From positions 124,001 through 188,000 of the forward strand of contig NZ_FOGI01000009.1 of NCBI RefSeq assembly GCF_900111175.1: DNA of 64,000 nt, in the 5' to 3' direction. Source of the stretch: Actinokineospora terrae (GTDB taxonomy: Bacteria; Actinomycetota; Actinomycetes; Mycobacteriales; Pseudonocardiaceae). The notes beneath the pieces were generated by a model. That model had not been told where the DNA came from and searched no databases. It worked only from the letters and a program-made list of their open reading frames with translations. The position numbers and the translations under genes are program-made. Of the stretch, positions 8,994-17,801 are shown piece after piece. Numbering within the stretch: the stretch's first letter is position 1; each line of letters starts with the position of its first letter.

Positions 8994-8999
8994 CCGTGG
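8957..8999. terminator. Bidirectional terminator between convergent genes
   Basis: CCACGGTCAGGCC and GGCCTGACCGTGG form a perfect 13-bp stem with a 17-nt loop. The structure straddles the stop codon of the STAND gene and ends two bases before the stop of the leftward PfkB gene, so it can serve both. Confidence 0.7.
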
Positions 9000-9001
9000 T
9001 G

Positions 9002-9931
9002 TCACCGGAGCCTGCGGACGGCGGGGAGCCCTAGAGCGGCCACCAACTCCTCCAGCACCGCTGCTGTGGGCGACCGTTCGCTGTCCGGATCACCTCCGAT
9101 CGCCCAGCCCGCACCGAGTACCGCGTGGCGCAGGGCGGTTACCGCGTCGCCGGTGGTGGCGTAGTGGTGGGCGAAGGAGCCGACCAGGGTGTCACCGGCG
9201 CCGCTCTGGTAGCGGATGCCGCGTGGTGTCACCGCGGAAACCTGCCAGATCCGGCGGCGGTCGCGTAAGCCGATCACCGAGCCGTCGGCGCCGCAGCCGA
9301 CCACGACGACCGGGGTGCGGTGCGTGCGCCACATGTCCTCGACCCAGGCGACCGGGCCGTGCGGCAGACGCTCGTGCGAGCTGGCGACGACGTGCGCCGC
9401 CGCCATCCACTCGCGGTTGTGCCGACTGTCCACTGTGTCCACCACGTGCGTGTCGGTGATGAACGGGACACCGCGGGCGGCGGCCGCCCGGATGAGCGGC
9501 CGGGTGAAGGCGATGTTCGACAGCACGGCGAACGCGCAGCCGTCGAGCATGCCGTCGAACACCGGGACCGGGTAGCCCAGGCCTGGGGTGTCACCCAGGT
9601 CGGTGGTGCCGGACCTGACGCCGGTCGAGTCGAAGAGCGTGACCGACCTCGGCTGCTTCGCGCACACCTGCACCCCGGGACCGTAGAGGCCCTGTTCCCG
9701 AAGGTCCTGCGCGGCCATGAGGCCGAGCAGGTCGGATCCGACGTAGGTGGCGAACGCGACCTGGGAGCCGAGCAGCGCCGCCGTCTTCGCCACCGTGTAA
9801 CCGGTGCCGGAGAGCCGGAAGTGCACGCCACCGGTGAGCCGCCTGCTGGAGACCAGCGGCACCGGGAACGACGGGACGAGGCAGGCGGCGCCCGCGGTGA
9901 CCACGCCGGCGACCGCGATCTTGGCGGTCAC
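9002..9931 (-). CDS. PfkB family carbohydrate kinase
   Basis: A 309-aa ribokinase-fold protein. The C-terminal signature YQSGAGDTLVGSF holds the anion hole and catalytic aspartate of PfkB kinases; the N-terminal Gly-rich substrate region is GGVHFRLSGTGYTVAK. It would phosphorylate a sugar or nucleoside with ATP; the substrate cannot be read from the sequence. Its GTG start overlaps the stop of the 98-aa gene by four bases (GTGA), so the two are almost certainly translationally coupled. It is the last gene of a leftward three-gene operon with a GT-B-like protein. Confidence 0.85.
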   Translation of the reverse strand: MTAKIAVAGVVTAGAACLVPSFPVPLVSSRRLTGGVHFRLSGTGYTVAKTAALLGSQVAFATYVGSDLLGLMAAQDLREQGLYGPGVQVCAKQPRSVTLFDSTGVRSGTTDLGDTPGLGYPVPVFDGMLDGCAFAVLSNIAFTRPLIRAAAARGVPFITDTHVVDTVDSRHNREWMAAAHVVASSHERLPHGPVAWVEDMWRTHRTPVVVVGCGADGSVIGLRDRRRIWQVSAVTPRGIRYQSGAGDTLVGSFAHHYATTGDAVTALRHAVLGAGWAIGGDPDSERSPTAAVLEELVAALGLPAVRRLR

Positions 9932-10224
9932 GCGACCACCTCGCCCAACGCGGTAGCGGCCGCCGACGCCAGGTCGGTGTCGACGGGTCCGGTCAGTTCA
10001 ATCCACAACGGACGTCCACTGTGGAGTCTTGCGACGGCCACGAGCCCGCCGTCGTGGTGAGCGGCGGCGACCAGGCAGCCGGGGAACTCGGCGAGAGCCC
10101 GTTCGGCCCACTGGCGCGACCGTTCCCGGTCCTGCCGCTCGGACAGCAGCACGTCCGCGCTCTGCCGCGCGGCGCGGCTGGCGTTCGCCCAGTGGACGAG
10201 CACGATTTCGGTGCGGTTAGGCAA
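9928..10224 (-). CDS. Conserved small protein of unknown function (98 aa)
   Basis: A 98-aa protein with no family that I recognise. The start is a TTG at 10224, which overlaps the stop of the preceding gene and follows the strong ribosome site GAGGGGAGGAAC. The longer frame to 10383 runs inside the preceding gene and is not credible. It contains a basic/polar helix rich in Arg, Gln and Glu (SERQDRERSRQWAERALAEF) and a short beta-like segment (GGLVAVARLHSGRPLWIEL). Overlap on both sides (TTG over an upstream TAA, TGA over the PfkB GTG) makes it an integral operon member, perhaps an accessory subunit of one of its neighbours. Confidence 0.75.
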   Translation of the reverse strand: MPNRTEIVLVHWANASRAARQSADVLLSERQDRERSRQWAERALAEFPGCLVAAAHHDGGLVAVARLHSGRPLWIELTGPVDTDLASAAATALGEVVA

Positions 10225-11413
10225 AGTTCCTCCCCTCGAAGGCCTGATCCGGGACCGGGATCGGCTCTGGACCTCGGTGCCTGCCCTCGACCGGGAGGTC
10301 GAGCAGTTCGTAGAGCCGTTCGCGAAGCACGCGGTGCGTGGCGCTCGGCCGGGACGTGAGCCTGGCGGCCACGGCGGCTGCAAGGTCCGGGTCCGCCTGC
10401 CGGAACTGTTGTCCCACTGGGCGACACGGCTCCCACCTCGGTGCCGCGCCCGCGAGCAACGCCTGCGGCGAGTCCGGGTCCAGCCCGTCCGCCGGGCCGC
10501 CGGTGATCAGCACGGACCTGCCGATCGCCGCCGCGTACACCCCCGTCGAACCGTGGTCGGTGATGACGTGGTCCGCCGCGATCACCGCGGGCCGCCAGTC
10601 CTGTTGCGGCTCGACCAACACCATCCCGCGCGCCAGCGGCCGCGACAGCCAGGACCGCAACTGCCGCTGCCCGTGGCCGAACCACACCGCGGGGTGCACG
10701 GTCGCGGCGACCTGGTACCGCCGCGGGTCCAACTCCTGGGTCACCCGCGCGTACAGCGGCAACTGCTCCCGCACCAAGGAAGACGCCCCCCAGGTGGACG
10801 CCACGACGACGAGTTCCCGCCCACGCCGCACCCCCAACGCCGCCCGGTACCGCGCACGCAGACCGGAACTGGCGATCATCCGGTCGTAGCACGGATCCCC
10901 GGCCACCAGCGCCACGTCGACCGCCTGCGGGCACTGGTCCCGCAACACCTCGCGCTGCCGCTCGTGCGACAACACCAGTACCGACGGCAGAACCCGCCCA
11001 TCCCGCACCAACCGCGCGGCGTCGAGCCCGTAGACCGGACCACCCGCACCGGTCCTCTTGCCATACGCCGCACCGTGCGGCAACAACACCAGCGGCCCGT
11101 GCACCCGCTCGACCCCACCACCCGCCGCGGCGAGCACGAGGTCGAACCGCTCCCGCACGGCCTGCGCCCACGGGATCCGAAAAGCCCCCGCCTCGGCCAA
11201 AAGCCGGTCAACACCCCCACCGAACACATCCGGCGCCCGCGTGTAGACCACCTGCACCCTGGGATCCGCCTCAACCAACCCCACGACGTCGAGCAACCGC
11301 TGACCCGACACGACGGTGTGCACTACCACCAAGACAGTGCACCGCGTCCGCACAGTCCGCCACCGCCCCGCGTCTATCCCCACGGGCACCGAGGCCCATT
11401 CGATCTCTTCCAC
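10217..11413 (-). CDS. GT-B-like transferase, distantly CDP-glycerol glycerophosphotransferase-like
   Basis: A protein of up to 398 aa that heads the three-gene operon. The C-terminal half has the Rossmann-like pattern of GT-B enzymes: GRELVVVASTWGASSLV near 200, then ADHVITDHGSTGVYAAAIGRSVLIT near 290. There an invariant Asp-His-Gly-Ser segment sits where CDP-glycerol glycerophosphotransferases and MGDG-type enzymes bind the donor. The N-terminal half is a second Rossmann-like domain. No signal peptide or membrane segment is seen. The GTG at 11413 has no clean ribosome site and GTGs about 10 codons downstream are alternatives, so the N-terminus is uncertain. Substrate unknown. Confidence 0.6.
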   Translation of the reverse strand: MEEIEWASVPVGIDAGRWRTVRTRCTVLVVVHTVVSGQRLLDVVGLVEADPRVQVVYTRAPDVFGGGVDRLLAEAGAFRIPWAQAVRERFDLVLAAAGGGVERVHGPLVLLPHGAAYGKRTGAGGPVYGLDAARLVRDGRVLPSVLVLSHERQREVLRDQCPQAVDVALVAGDPCYDRMIASSGLRARYRAALGVRRGRELVVVASTWGASSLVREQLPLYARVTQELDPRRYQVAATVHPAVWFGHGQRQLRSWLSRPLARGMVLVEPQQDWRPAVIAADHVITDHGSTGVYAAAIGRSVLITGGPADGLDPDSPQALLAGAAPRWEPCRPVGQQFRQADPDLAAAVAARLTSRPSATHRVLRERLYELLDLPVEGRHRGPEPIPVPDQAFEGRNFA

Positions 11414-11618
11414 CCTTCCCCACCCCCTGTGGTCACTGGACTCACCCGCCCAACGGTGGCGGTGGGACCGGACAGTTCCCTTTCAGTCGGCTGTCGGACG
11501 CCGATCACCCGTGGTAACGATTCAGTAACGCCGCCCTGGTGCGGTGCGACGCCGGTCACAGTCGCGCGACACTCGGGGTTCACCAGCCCCGGCACGCGCG
11601 CCGGAGGAGGAAGCGCCG

Positions 11619-14516
11619 GTGGACATCCGCATCCTTGGCCCCATCCGGCTGCACGGACGGATCTGGCGGGCCACGCACCTCAAGCCGCGCAGCCTCATCG
11701 CGCTGCTGCTGGTCCACGCCAACAAGCCGGTCAGCAGGGACCGCATGATCGAGTACCTGTGGGACGACGACTGCCCACCGGACGCCCGCCAGACGCTGAG
11801 CACCTACGTGGCGCGGGCGAAGCGGGCCCTCGAACGCGCGGTGGCGGGCGCGCGGATCACCAGGATCAGCGGCGGGTACTCGCTGCTGCTCGACGCCGAC
11901 CGGGTGGACTTCCACCGGTTCCGCTCGCTGGTCGCCGAGAGCGAGGCGGTCGACGACCCGGTGCGAGCCGCGCAGCTGCTGGAACTCGCGGTCGACCTGT
12001 GGCGCGACGGGTACCCGCTCGGCGAGAGCGACACGTCCTCCGCCAGGCGCATGCGCGACGACCTGGTCCGCGGCGAGCTCATCCCCGCCTACCGGGCGCT
12101 GTTCGACGCCAAGCTCGCCGTCGGCGACCACGGGTACGTGCTGGACGAGTTACCCGCGGTCCTCGACCAGCGCCCCTACGACGAACACCTGGCCGCGCAG
12201 CACATGCGCGCCATGGACGCCGCGGGCCGGGCCAGGGACATCCCCGACTTTCACCGCGCCTTCGTCGAGCGCTACACGGCCGAGTACGGCAGCCCACCGG
12301 ACCTGCGGGTGCGAAAGCCGCAGGACAGCGCGGTGCCCGAGACACCGCGCCCCGCCCTCGCCGACCTCCCGAGGGACAACCCGTACTTCATCGGCCGCGA
12401 CGACGTGCTGCACCGGCTCGACGAGGCGACCACCCGCCGCGACGCCCTGGTCGCCATCGACGGCCCACCCGGCATCGGGAAGTCCGCCCTGATCGTGCAC
12501 TGGGTGCGGGCCAGGATGGACCACTTCCCGGACGGAGTGCTCTACAAGAACATGCAGGGCTTCTCGGCCTCCGCACCGCTGGACCCGGCCGACGTGATGG
12601 CCGACTTCCTGCTGTCGCTGGGCACACCGAGCACCGAGGTGCCGCCGAAGCAGAACCGCGCCGCGCTGCTGCGGCGGTCGGTCAGCGGCAAACGGCTGAT
12701 CGTCGTCCTGGACAACGTGAGCGACGCCGACCACGCGCGGCCGCTGCTCGCCGCGACGAACCTGTGCCCGGTGATCATCTCCAGCAGGCGCTCGCTCACC
12801 AGCCTCGCGCTGTCGGACAACGCGTACCTCATCAACCTGCAACCGCTCGCTGACCGGTTGCGCGTCGAACTGCTGCGCGGTCGGCTCGGCCCCCGGATCG
12901 CCGCGGACCCGACCGCTGCCAACGCGATCGCCGCGCTGACCGACGGGTTCCCGCTGGCGCTGCTGATCGCCGGGGAGCACATCGCGACCAGGCCATCGGT
13001 GTCCCTGCGCGACCTGGCCGCCCAGTTGCGGGACCGCATCCTCGACGCGGGCGGCGCCGAGGACAACACCCTGCGAACGGTGTTCTCCTGGTCCGTCAAC
13101 CACCTGGGAGCGGCGGAGCGGCGGCTGTTCGACCTGCTCGGCGTGCACCCGCTGCCCATGTTCAGCGGCTCGGTCGCCACCGCGATCAGCGGGGCTTCCC
13201 GCGCGAGCACGGAACAGGCCGTCGACCGCCTGCTCAGCGCGCGGCTGTTGGAGCAGGAAGGCGCCGACCACTACCGGATGCACGACCTGTTGCACGTCCT
13301 CGCCGCGGAGCGGTCGACCGAGCACGCCGATCACGGACAAGCACGGCAGCGCATGGTGGACTGGTACGTCCTGTCCGCCAACGCCGCCCGCCACCACGCC
13401 ACCCCCGACAGCAACGAGGTTCCCGAACTCGCCGCGACGAGCGAGGTCGAGCCCATGCACTTCACCGACGCCGAGTCCGCGCTGACCTGGTTCGGCGTGG
13501 AGCGGCCGAACCTGATGGAGGTCATCCGGCTGGCCTCGCGGGCGGGCATGGGCGCGCAACTGTGGCGCCTGTCCGCGGCGGTCTACGAACCGATCCGCAG
13601 GCTGGGGTACCTGCACGAGGCGATGGAAGCCAGCAGGCTCGGGATCAGCGGCGCGGAGGCGGACGGGGATGTCATCGGCCAGGCGGGGAGCGTCAACAAC
13701 CTCGGCCGAATCTTCGAACTCCTGCACGAGGACACCGAGGCGACCAGGCAGTACGAGCGGGCGCTCGACCTGTTCCTCTCCATCGGACACACATACGGGC
13801 AAGCCGTGTGCCTGCACAACCTCGCCACGGTGGCGATGCGGGGCAACAACTTCTCCGACGCCGTGGAGCACTACCGGCGCAGCCTGACACTTCTCGAACA
13901 GACCGACGGTTCGACGTGGGCCATCGCGAAGGTCCACAGCCGACTCGGCGACCTGTCCGCCAGGCTCGACGACGTCGACGAAGCGCGCGTGCAGTACCAC
14001 CTGTCGCTGGGCCTGGCCAAGCAGATCGGGGACACCGCGGGCGCCGCCACCACGGTGACCGCCCTCGCCCGGCTGCACCTGGGCGTCGAGCAGTTCACCA
14101 CGGCTGTCGACTACGCGACGGCGGCGCTGCCGATGCACCAGCAGGTCATGAACCGAGCGGGCACGGCGACGACCCTGTTGGTGCTCGCGGAGGCCTACCT
14201 GGAGCTCAACGGCGGCGGCACGGTGGAAGCCGAGGCGGCAGCGGGGATCTACCAGGAGTTGCAGGACCAGCACGGACGCGCGGACGCGCTGGAGGTCCTC
14301 GGTCGCTGCCACAGCTCCGCAGGCGCTCACCTCCGCGCGGCCGCGACCTGGCAGGAGTGCGCGAAGTTGTTGGCGCCGTTGGACAAGGTCAGGGCACAGC
14401 GGGTGAGCGGCTGGGTCCACGAGGCACAGGCCCGGGTCGCCGGGAGCGTCCCCGACCCACGACTACCGACGCCGCTGGACGACTCGGCGGAGCCCACTCG
14501 CCCGATGCCCCGCTAG
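11619..14516 (+). CDS. AfsR/SARP family regulator: wHTH-BTAD-NB-ARC-TPR
   Basis: A 965-aa multidomain activator of the AfsR type. Residues 1-90 are an OmpR-like winged helix (KPRSLIALLLVHANKPVSRD) and about 95-240 form the BTAD helical domain. The NB-ARC module has Walker A GPPGIGKSAL near 281, Walker B KRLIVVLDNV near 357 and DGFPLALLIAG near 440. TPR repeats run from about 640 to 920. Such proteins bind direct repeats near target promoters and often control specialised metabolism or differentiation. The GTG at 11619 has GGAGGAGG eight bases upstream; the ATG at 11544 would add an unlikely Arg-rich tail. It faces away from the GT-B/PfkB operon across a 205-bp divergent promoter, making that operon a plausible target. 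Confidence 0.9.
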   Translation: MDIRILGPIRLHGRIWRATHLKPRSLIALLLVHANKPVSRDRMIEYLWDDDCPPDARQTLSTYVARAKRALERAVAGARITRISGGYSLLLDADRVDFHRFRSLVAESEAVDDPVRAAQLLELAVDLWRDGYPLGESDTSSARRMRDDLVRGELIPAYRALFDAKLAVGDHGYVLDELPAVLDQRPYDEHLAAQHMRAMDAAGRARDIPDFHRAFVERYTAEYGSPPDLRVRKPQDSAVPETPRPALADLPRDNPYFIGRDDVLHRLDEATTRRDALVAIDGPPGIGKSALIVHWVRARMDHFPDGVLYKNMQGFSASAPLDPADVMADFLLSLGTPSTEVPPKQNRAALLRRSVSGKRLIVVLDNVSDADHARPLLAATNLCPVIISSRRSLTSLALSDNAYLINLQPLADRLRVELLRGRLGPRIAADPTAANAIAALTDGFPLALLIAGEHIATRPSVSLRDLAAQLRDRILDAGGAEDNTLRTVFSWSVNHLGAAERRLFDLLGVHPLPMFSGSVATAISGASRASTEQAVDRLLSARLLEQEGADHYRMHDLLHVLAAERSTEHADHGQARQRMVDWYVLSANAARHHATPDSNEVPELAATSEVEPMHFTDAESALTWFGVERPNLMEVIRLASRAGMGAQLWRLSAAVYEPIRRLGYLHEAMEASRLGISGAEADGDVIGQAGSVNNLGRIFELLHEDTEATRQYERALDLFLSIGHTYGQAVCLHNLATVAMRGNNFSDAVEHYRRSLTLLEQTDGSTWAIAKVHSRLGDLSARLDDVDEARVQYHLSLGLAKQIGDTAGAATTVTALARLHLGVEQFTTAVDYATAALPMHQQVMNRAGTATTLLVLAEAYLELNGGGTVEAEAAAGIYQELQDQHGRADALEVLGRCHSSAGAHLRAAATWQECAKLLAPLDKVRAQRVSGWVHEAQARVAGSVPDPRLPTPLDDSAEPTRPMPR

Positions 14517-14884
14517 GACATGTCGAACCAGTTCGTCACAAGCAGAACCAAGTTGCCGAATCCGCCGAGCACACCGAGCTGGGCAATGTGGTCGATTGTC
14601 TGCAGAATCAATTTGTGTCCCTGTAGTGGTGGACTTCCCCGTCGGCGTGGCGAGTTGCCGCGCTTCTGCGGAGTTTGACACACCACAACCACAGGGATTT
14701 CAGGGGGTCACCAGTACGAGCGTCACACTTAAGTGGTGCGCCGACGACGTTCGGGACGCTCCGATGCATCTCAGCCGAGAATCGGATCGTCAACACACGT
14801 TGAGGCCATGAAGGCGCATCTCGGCACGCCGTGATGCATTCGTGCATCAATTCGCGCGGCTATGGCGCGCGATTGGACAACCGC
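14517..14884. other. Gene-free gap with a hairpin
   Basis: This 368-bp space separates the SARP gene from the convergent cyclase-like gene. No coding frame with actinomycete codon bias is present and the sequence is less GC-rich than its neighbours. TGATGCA-TTCG-TGCATCA at 14832-14849 forms a 7-bp stem with a stable TTCG loop and may terminate transcription from either side. Confidence 0.5.
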
Positions 14885-15379
14885 TCAGCGCCAAAGAGGC
14901 GTGGGGGACTGGCGGTGGGCTGGGCGCCAGCCTGGGGTCCAGAGCCAGAGCGAGGTGGTGTGGCGGTGGAGCCTGTGGAAGTCGGGAGTGGGGTGGGCGG
15001 TTCTGGGGACCTGGTCGGAGATGAGGACGGCGAGGGTGGCGTCTGGGGCCTCGTCCAGGGCGTCGGTCAGGGCGGGGGTGGCGAGGAGGGCTCGGGTGGC
15101 CGCGGGGTCGCCGAAGTGGAGGGTGACGCGGAGGCGGAGGCGGGAGCGGTGGGCGTTGTGCTCGGCCAGTTCGACGTCGACGGCGCGGAGGAAGCGGTCG
15201 ACGCCGCCGGGGACCGGGCCGGAGGCGGTGAGGGTGCCGCTGAGCGGCGGGCCGGGTTGCCAGCGGACGGTCAGTCCGGCGGCGTCGACGGCGGTGGTCA
15301 CGACCTTCTCGGCGTCCGGCGCACAGGACCCGATGGCAGCCACGCAGAGTCGTGGAACCCCTCCGCCGATCGGTGCCAT
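14885..15379 (-). CDS. Degenerate nucleotide-cyclase-fold protein (effector-associated type)
   Basis: A 164-aa protein whose layout matches the small, catalytically dead class III cyclase-like domains common in actinomycetes. It has an N-terminal beta strand (PRLCVAAIGSCAP), then VDRFLRAVDVELAEHNA, then RLRLRVTLHFGD, and a late ATLAVLISDQV strand. The two metal-binding aspartates and substrate residues of active cyclases are not evident, so a sensing or scaffold role is more likely than cAMP/cGMP synthesis. The ATG at 15379 is 56 bp downstream of the Crp-type regulator on the same strand. The pairing suggests that it works with that regulator. Fold assignment is by pattern memory and needs a profile search. 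Confidence 0.55.
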   Translation of the reverse strand: MAPIGGGVPRLCVAAIGSCAPDAEKVVTTAVDAAGLTVRWQPGPPLSGTLTASGPVPGGVDRFLRAVDVELAEHNAHRSRLRLRVTLHFGDPAATRALLATPALTDALDEAPDATLAVLISDQVPRTAHPTPDFHRLHRHTTSLWLWTPGWRPAHRQSPTPLWR

Positions 15380-15435
15380 GGATTGAGCCTTTCGTGTCGC
15401 CAAGGGATGCGATCGACACTCTCCGGCACTTGAGG

Positions 15436-16152
15436 CTAGGGCACTACGCACGGGGGCGGATTCTCGCCCCAGCCCGCGATCCGGCTCAGCCGCGGCAGGT
15501 CGGTGATCCGGATCCGGCGGTAGGCCTTGCTGATCACCTGCTCTTGTTCCAGGTCAGCCAGGGCTTTCTCCACGGTGCGGTTGGCCAGGCCTGCCATGTA
15601 GCCGAGCTCGTGCTGGGTGAGCTGGATGCGCAGTTCCCAGTGGTCACCCACCCGTTCGCCGTAGTAGGTGGCCAGCTCGACCAGCAGCCTGGCCAGCTTC
15701 ACCCGGCCGTCCTTGATCGTGGCGTCCACCCGGCGGCGGTTGGCCCACCTGAGCCGGGAGCTGATCATCCGGCTGACCTCGATCCCCAGGTCGGGGTACT
15801 CCGTGAGCAGGGCGCGCAAGCGGTTGCGGTGCACCGAGCGGACCACCAGCGCGGTCGCCGCCTGGACCGTGGCCGAGCGGCGGGCCTCCGGGTCGATCGC
15901 GCCCATCTCGCCGACCATGTCACCGGCGACGCGGATGCCGAGCAGGCTCTTCGTGCCGCTTGCGGTCTCGACGAACACCTTCACGGCGCCCTCCATGATC
16001 AGGAAGGCGATGTCCCCCTCTTCGTCCTGGCGCACCAGGTAGTGGTTGCGCGGGTACCGGATCTCGGAGCCTGCCGCGAGCAGCGCGGCCCGCGTTCGCT
16101 CCGAGAGCGACCCGAGCAGGGTGGTCGACGGCCAGTCGGAATCAGCACCCAC
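15436..16152 (-). CDS. Crp/Fnr family transcriptional regulator
   Basis: A 238-aa protein with an N-terminal cyclic-nucleotide-binding beta barrel (QDEEGDIAFLIMEGAVKVF, and the phosphate-binding-cassette region VAGDMVGEMGAIDPEARRSATVQA) and a C-terminal winged helix (LTQHELGYMAGLANRTVEKALADLE). The cassette has the GE-x(n)-RRSA pattern of the family; whether it binds cAMP is unproven. The GTG at 16152 follows GGGAG; an ATG at 16197 would add 15 residues. It is the first gene of a probable two-gene unit with the degenerate cyclase-like protein. Confidence 0.88.
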   Translation of the reverse strand: MGADSDWPSTTLLGSLSERTRAALLAAGSEIRYPRNHYLVRQDEEGDIAFLIMEGAVKVFVETASGTKSLLGIRVAGDMVGEMGAIDPEARRSATVQAATALVVRSVHRNRLRALLTEYPDLGIEVSRMISSRLRWANRRRVDATIKDGRVKLARLLVELATYYGERVGDHWELRIQLTQHELGYMAGLANRTVEKALADLEQEQVISKAYRRIRITDLPRLSRIAGWGENPPPCVVP

Positions 16153-16294
16153 GTCGTCTCCCGTCTGTCGTACGGACGACGGTAAGAACGAACGCACCGG
16201 ACCCGCCGAAGCAGCGCGGCGCTGTCACCCCGATGCCGACCGGGTGTCCCGGATCAGCCCACGATGACCGGGGAAACGTGCACTCCGCGTGTCC

Positions 16295-17158
16295 CTATTG
16301 AGACTGAGGGAGTTTGGCTGTCTTACCCGGAGCGGACGGCGGTGGCACTACCGGGCCGATGTCGCCATCAGGGGCTACATCGAGGTCGACGATCACCGGT
16401 GCGTGGTCACTAGGACCAGTTCCCTTACGCGCCTGGCGATCGACCCAAGCGGCGGCAACCCTACCGGCCACCGGTGAGCCTGCCAGCACGAGGTCGATGC
16501 GCATGCCGAGGTCCCGATGGAACATGCCGCCGCGGTAATCCCAGTAGCTGAAGAACCTGCTATTAGGCCACCTGTCGCGGACAACATCGTGCAGCCCTGT
16601 ATTGAGCAATTCGGCGAGGGCAGCGCGCTCTGGCGGAGTTACGTGGGTGTGGCCGACATACGCCGCCGGATCGAAGACGTCCGCGTCAGTTGGCGCAATG
16701 TTGATGTCACCGCACACCATGACCTCATCCGGTCCAGCGGCAATCTCGTCTCGGAGCGCGGCGAGCCAGGCGAGCTTGTAGTGGTAATGGTCGGAGTCAG
16801 GCTCGCGTCCATTAGGCACATAGACGGAGTGGACGCGCACACCGCCGCAGGTAGCGGAAACGGCGCGCGCCTCCGGATCGGGGAACCCCGGCCCGCCAGG
16901 GATTCCGCGCACCACATCTTCTATGCCTACCCGCGACAGGATGGCCACACCATTCCACTGCACTTCACCGTTGAGCGCGATCTCGTACCCGCGCTCCGCG
17001 AGAGGCTCACGCAGCAACTTCGCGAACGCCTCGTCGGCGAGTTTCGTCTCCTGCAGGCACACCACGTCGGGTGACCGTTCGTCCAGCCACGGCAGCAACC
17101 TGGGCAGCCGCTGCTTCACCGAGTTCACGTTCCAAGTCGCCACGCGCACCCGGCCCAC
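16295..17158 (-). CDS. xthA: Exodeoxyribonuclease III
   Basis: A 287-aa AP endonuclease/3' exonuclease of the EEP fold, which acts in base-excision repair. Family motifs in order: ATWNVNS near 7, LQETKL near 35 (metal-binding Glu), YVPNGRE near 112, GDINIAPTDADVFDP near 150, SYWDYRGGMFHRDLGMRIDLVL near 208 and the catalytic SDHAPV near 250. Length is normal. It is divergent from the nitroreductase across only 43 bp, so the two promoters overlap. GC content here looks lower than in flanking genes. Confidence 0.93.
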   Translation of the reverse strand: MGRVRVATWNVNSVKQRLPRLLPWLDERSPDVVCLQETKLADEAFAKLLREPLAERGYEIALNGEVQWNGVAILSRVGIEDVVRGIPGGPGFPDPEARAVSATCGGVRVHSVYVPNGREPDSDHYHYKLAWLAALRDEIAAGPDEVMVCGDINIAPTDADVFDPAAYVGHTHVTPPERAALAELLNTGLHDVVRDRWPNSRFFSYWDYRGGMFHRDLGMRIDLVLAGSPVAGRVAAAWVDRQARKGTGPSDHAPVIVDLDVAPDGDIGPVVPPPSAPGKTAKLPQSQ

Positions 17159-17201
17159 GTTAGCCCTAGCCAGGCCGCGCTGCGCGAGTACGTTGACGCG
17201 T

Positions 17202-17801
17202 ATGGAGTTCTCCGAGGTGGTCCGACGACGTCGGATGGTGCGCCACTACTCAGACCAACCGCTCGCCCCCGAGGTCATCGACCGCGTTCTGTCCAACGCG
17301 CTGCGCGCACCCTCGGCCGGGTTCTCCCAGGGGTGGGCATTCCTGGCTCTTACCGAACCTGAGGACAGGGCGCGGTTCTGGCCGTACGTGCCCACGCGCG
17401 TGGAACAGACGCCCACGATGCAAGACGCGCCGCTGGTCGTTGTCCCTCTCGCGCACAAGCAGACCTACCTGGAGCGGTACGCCGAGCCGGACAAGGGTTG
17501 GGAAGATCGCGCGGAGAGCCGTTGGCCCGCCCCTTACTGGCACATCGACACCGGCATGGCAGCGCTACTGATGCTGCTGACAGCCGTGGACGAGGGCCTC
17601 GGAGCGTGCTTCTTCGGGATCATGCCCGAGAACCTCGACCCCGTCCGCACGGAGTTCGGCATCCCCGCCGAGTACCACCCCATCGGCGCCATCACCGTCG
17701 GCTACCGCGCGGCAGACCTACCGGACCAGCCCGCTCGTATCGCTGAACGCAGGCGTGGCGCCGGTGAGGTCATCCACCGCGGGCAGTGGGGCAAGCACTA
17801 G
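17202..17801 (+). CDS. Nitroreductase family protein
   Basis: A 199-aa FMN-dependent nitroreductase-like oxidoreductase. The N-terminus FSEVVRRRRMVRHYSDQPL holds the conserved Arg pair that binds FMN phosphate; APSAGFSQGW follows, then GMAALLMLLTAVDEGLGACF near 130 and IGAITVGY near 165. It probably reduces nitro, quinone or iodinated compounds with NAD(P)H. The ATG at 17202 gives the normal family start; the upstream frame back to 16923 runs antisense through xthA. Its stop overlaps that of the convergent chemotaxis receptor (CTAG at 17798-17801). Confidence 0.88.
   Translation: MEFSEVVRRRRMVRHYSDQPLAPEVIDRVLSNALRAPSAGFSQGWAFLALTEPEDRARFWPYVPTRVEQTPTMQDAPLVVVPLAHKQTYLERYAEPDKGWEDRAESRWPAPYWHIDTGMAALLMLLTAVDEGLGACFFGIMPENLDPVRTEFGIPAEYHPIGAITVGYRAADLPDQPARIAERRRGAGEVIHRGQWGKH

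Noticed and set aside
12150..14420. 756-codon open frame antisense to the SARP gene
   Set aside because: Shadow frame; the sense strand has complete wHTH, BTAD, NB-ARC and TPR signatures.
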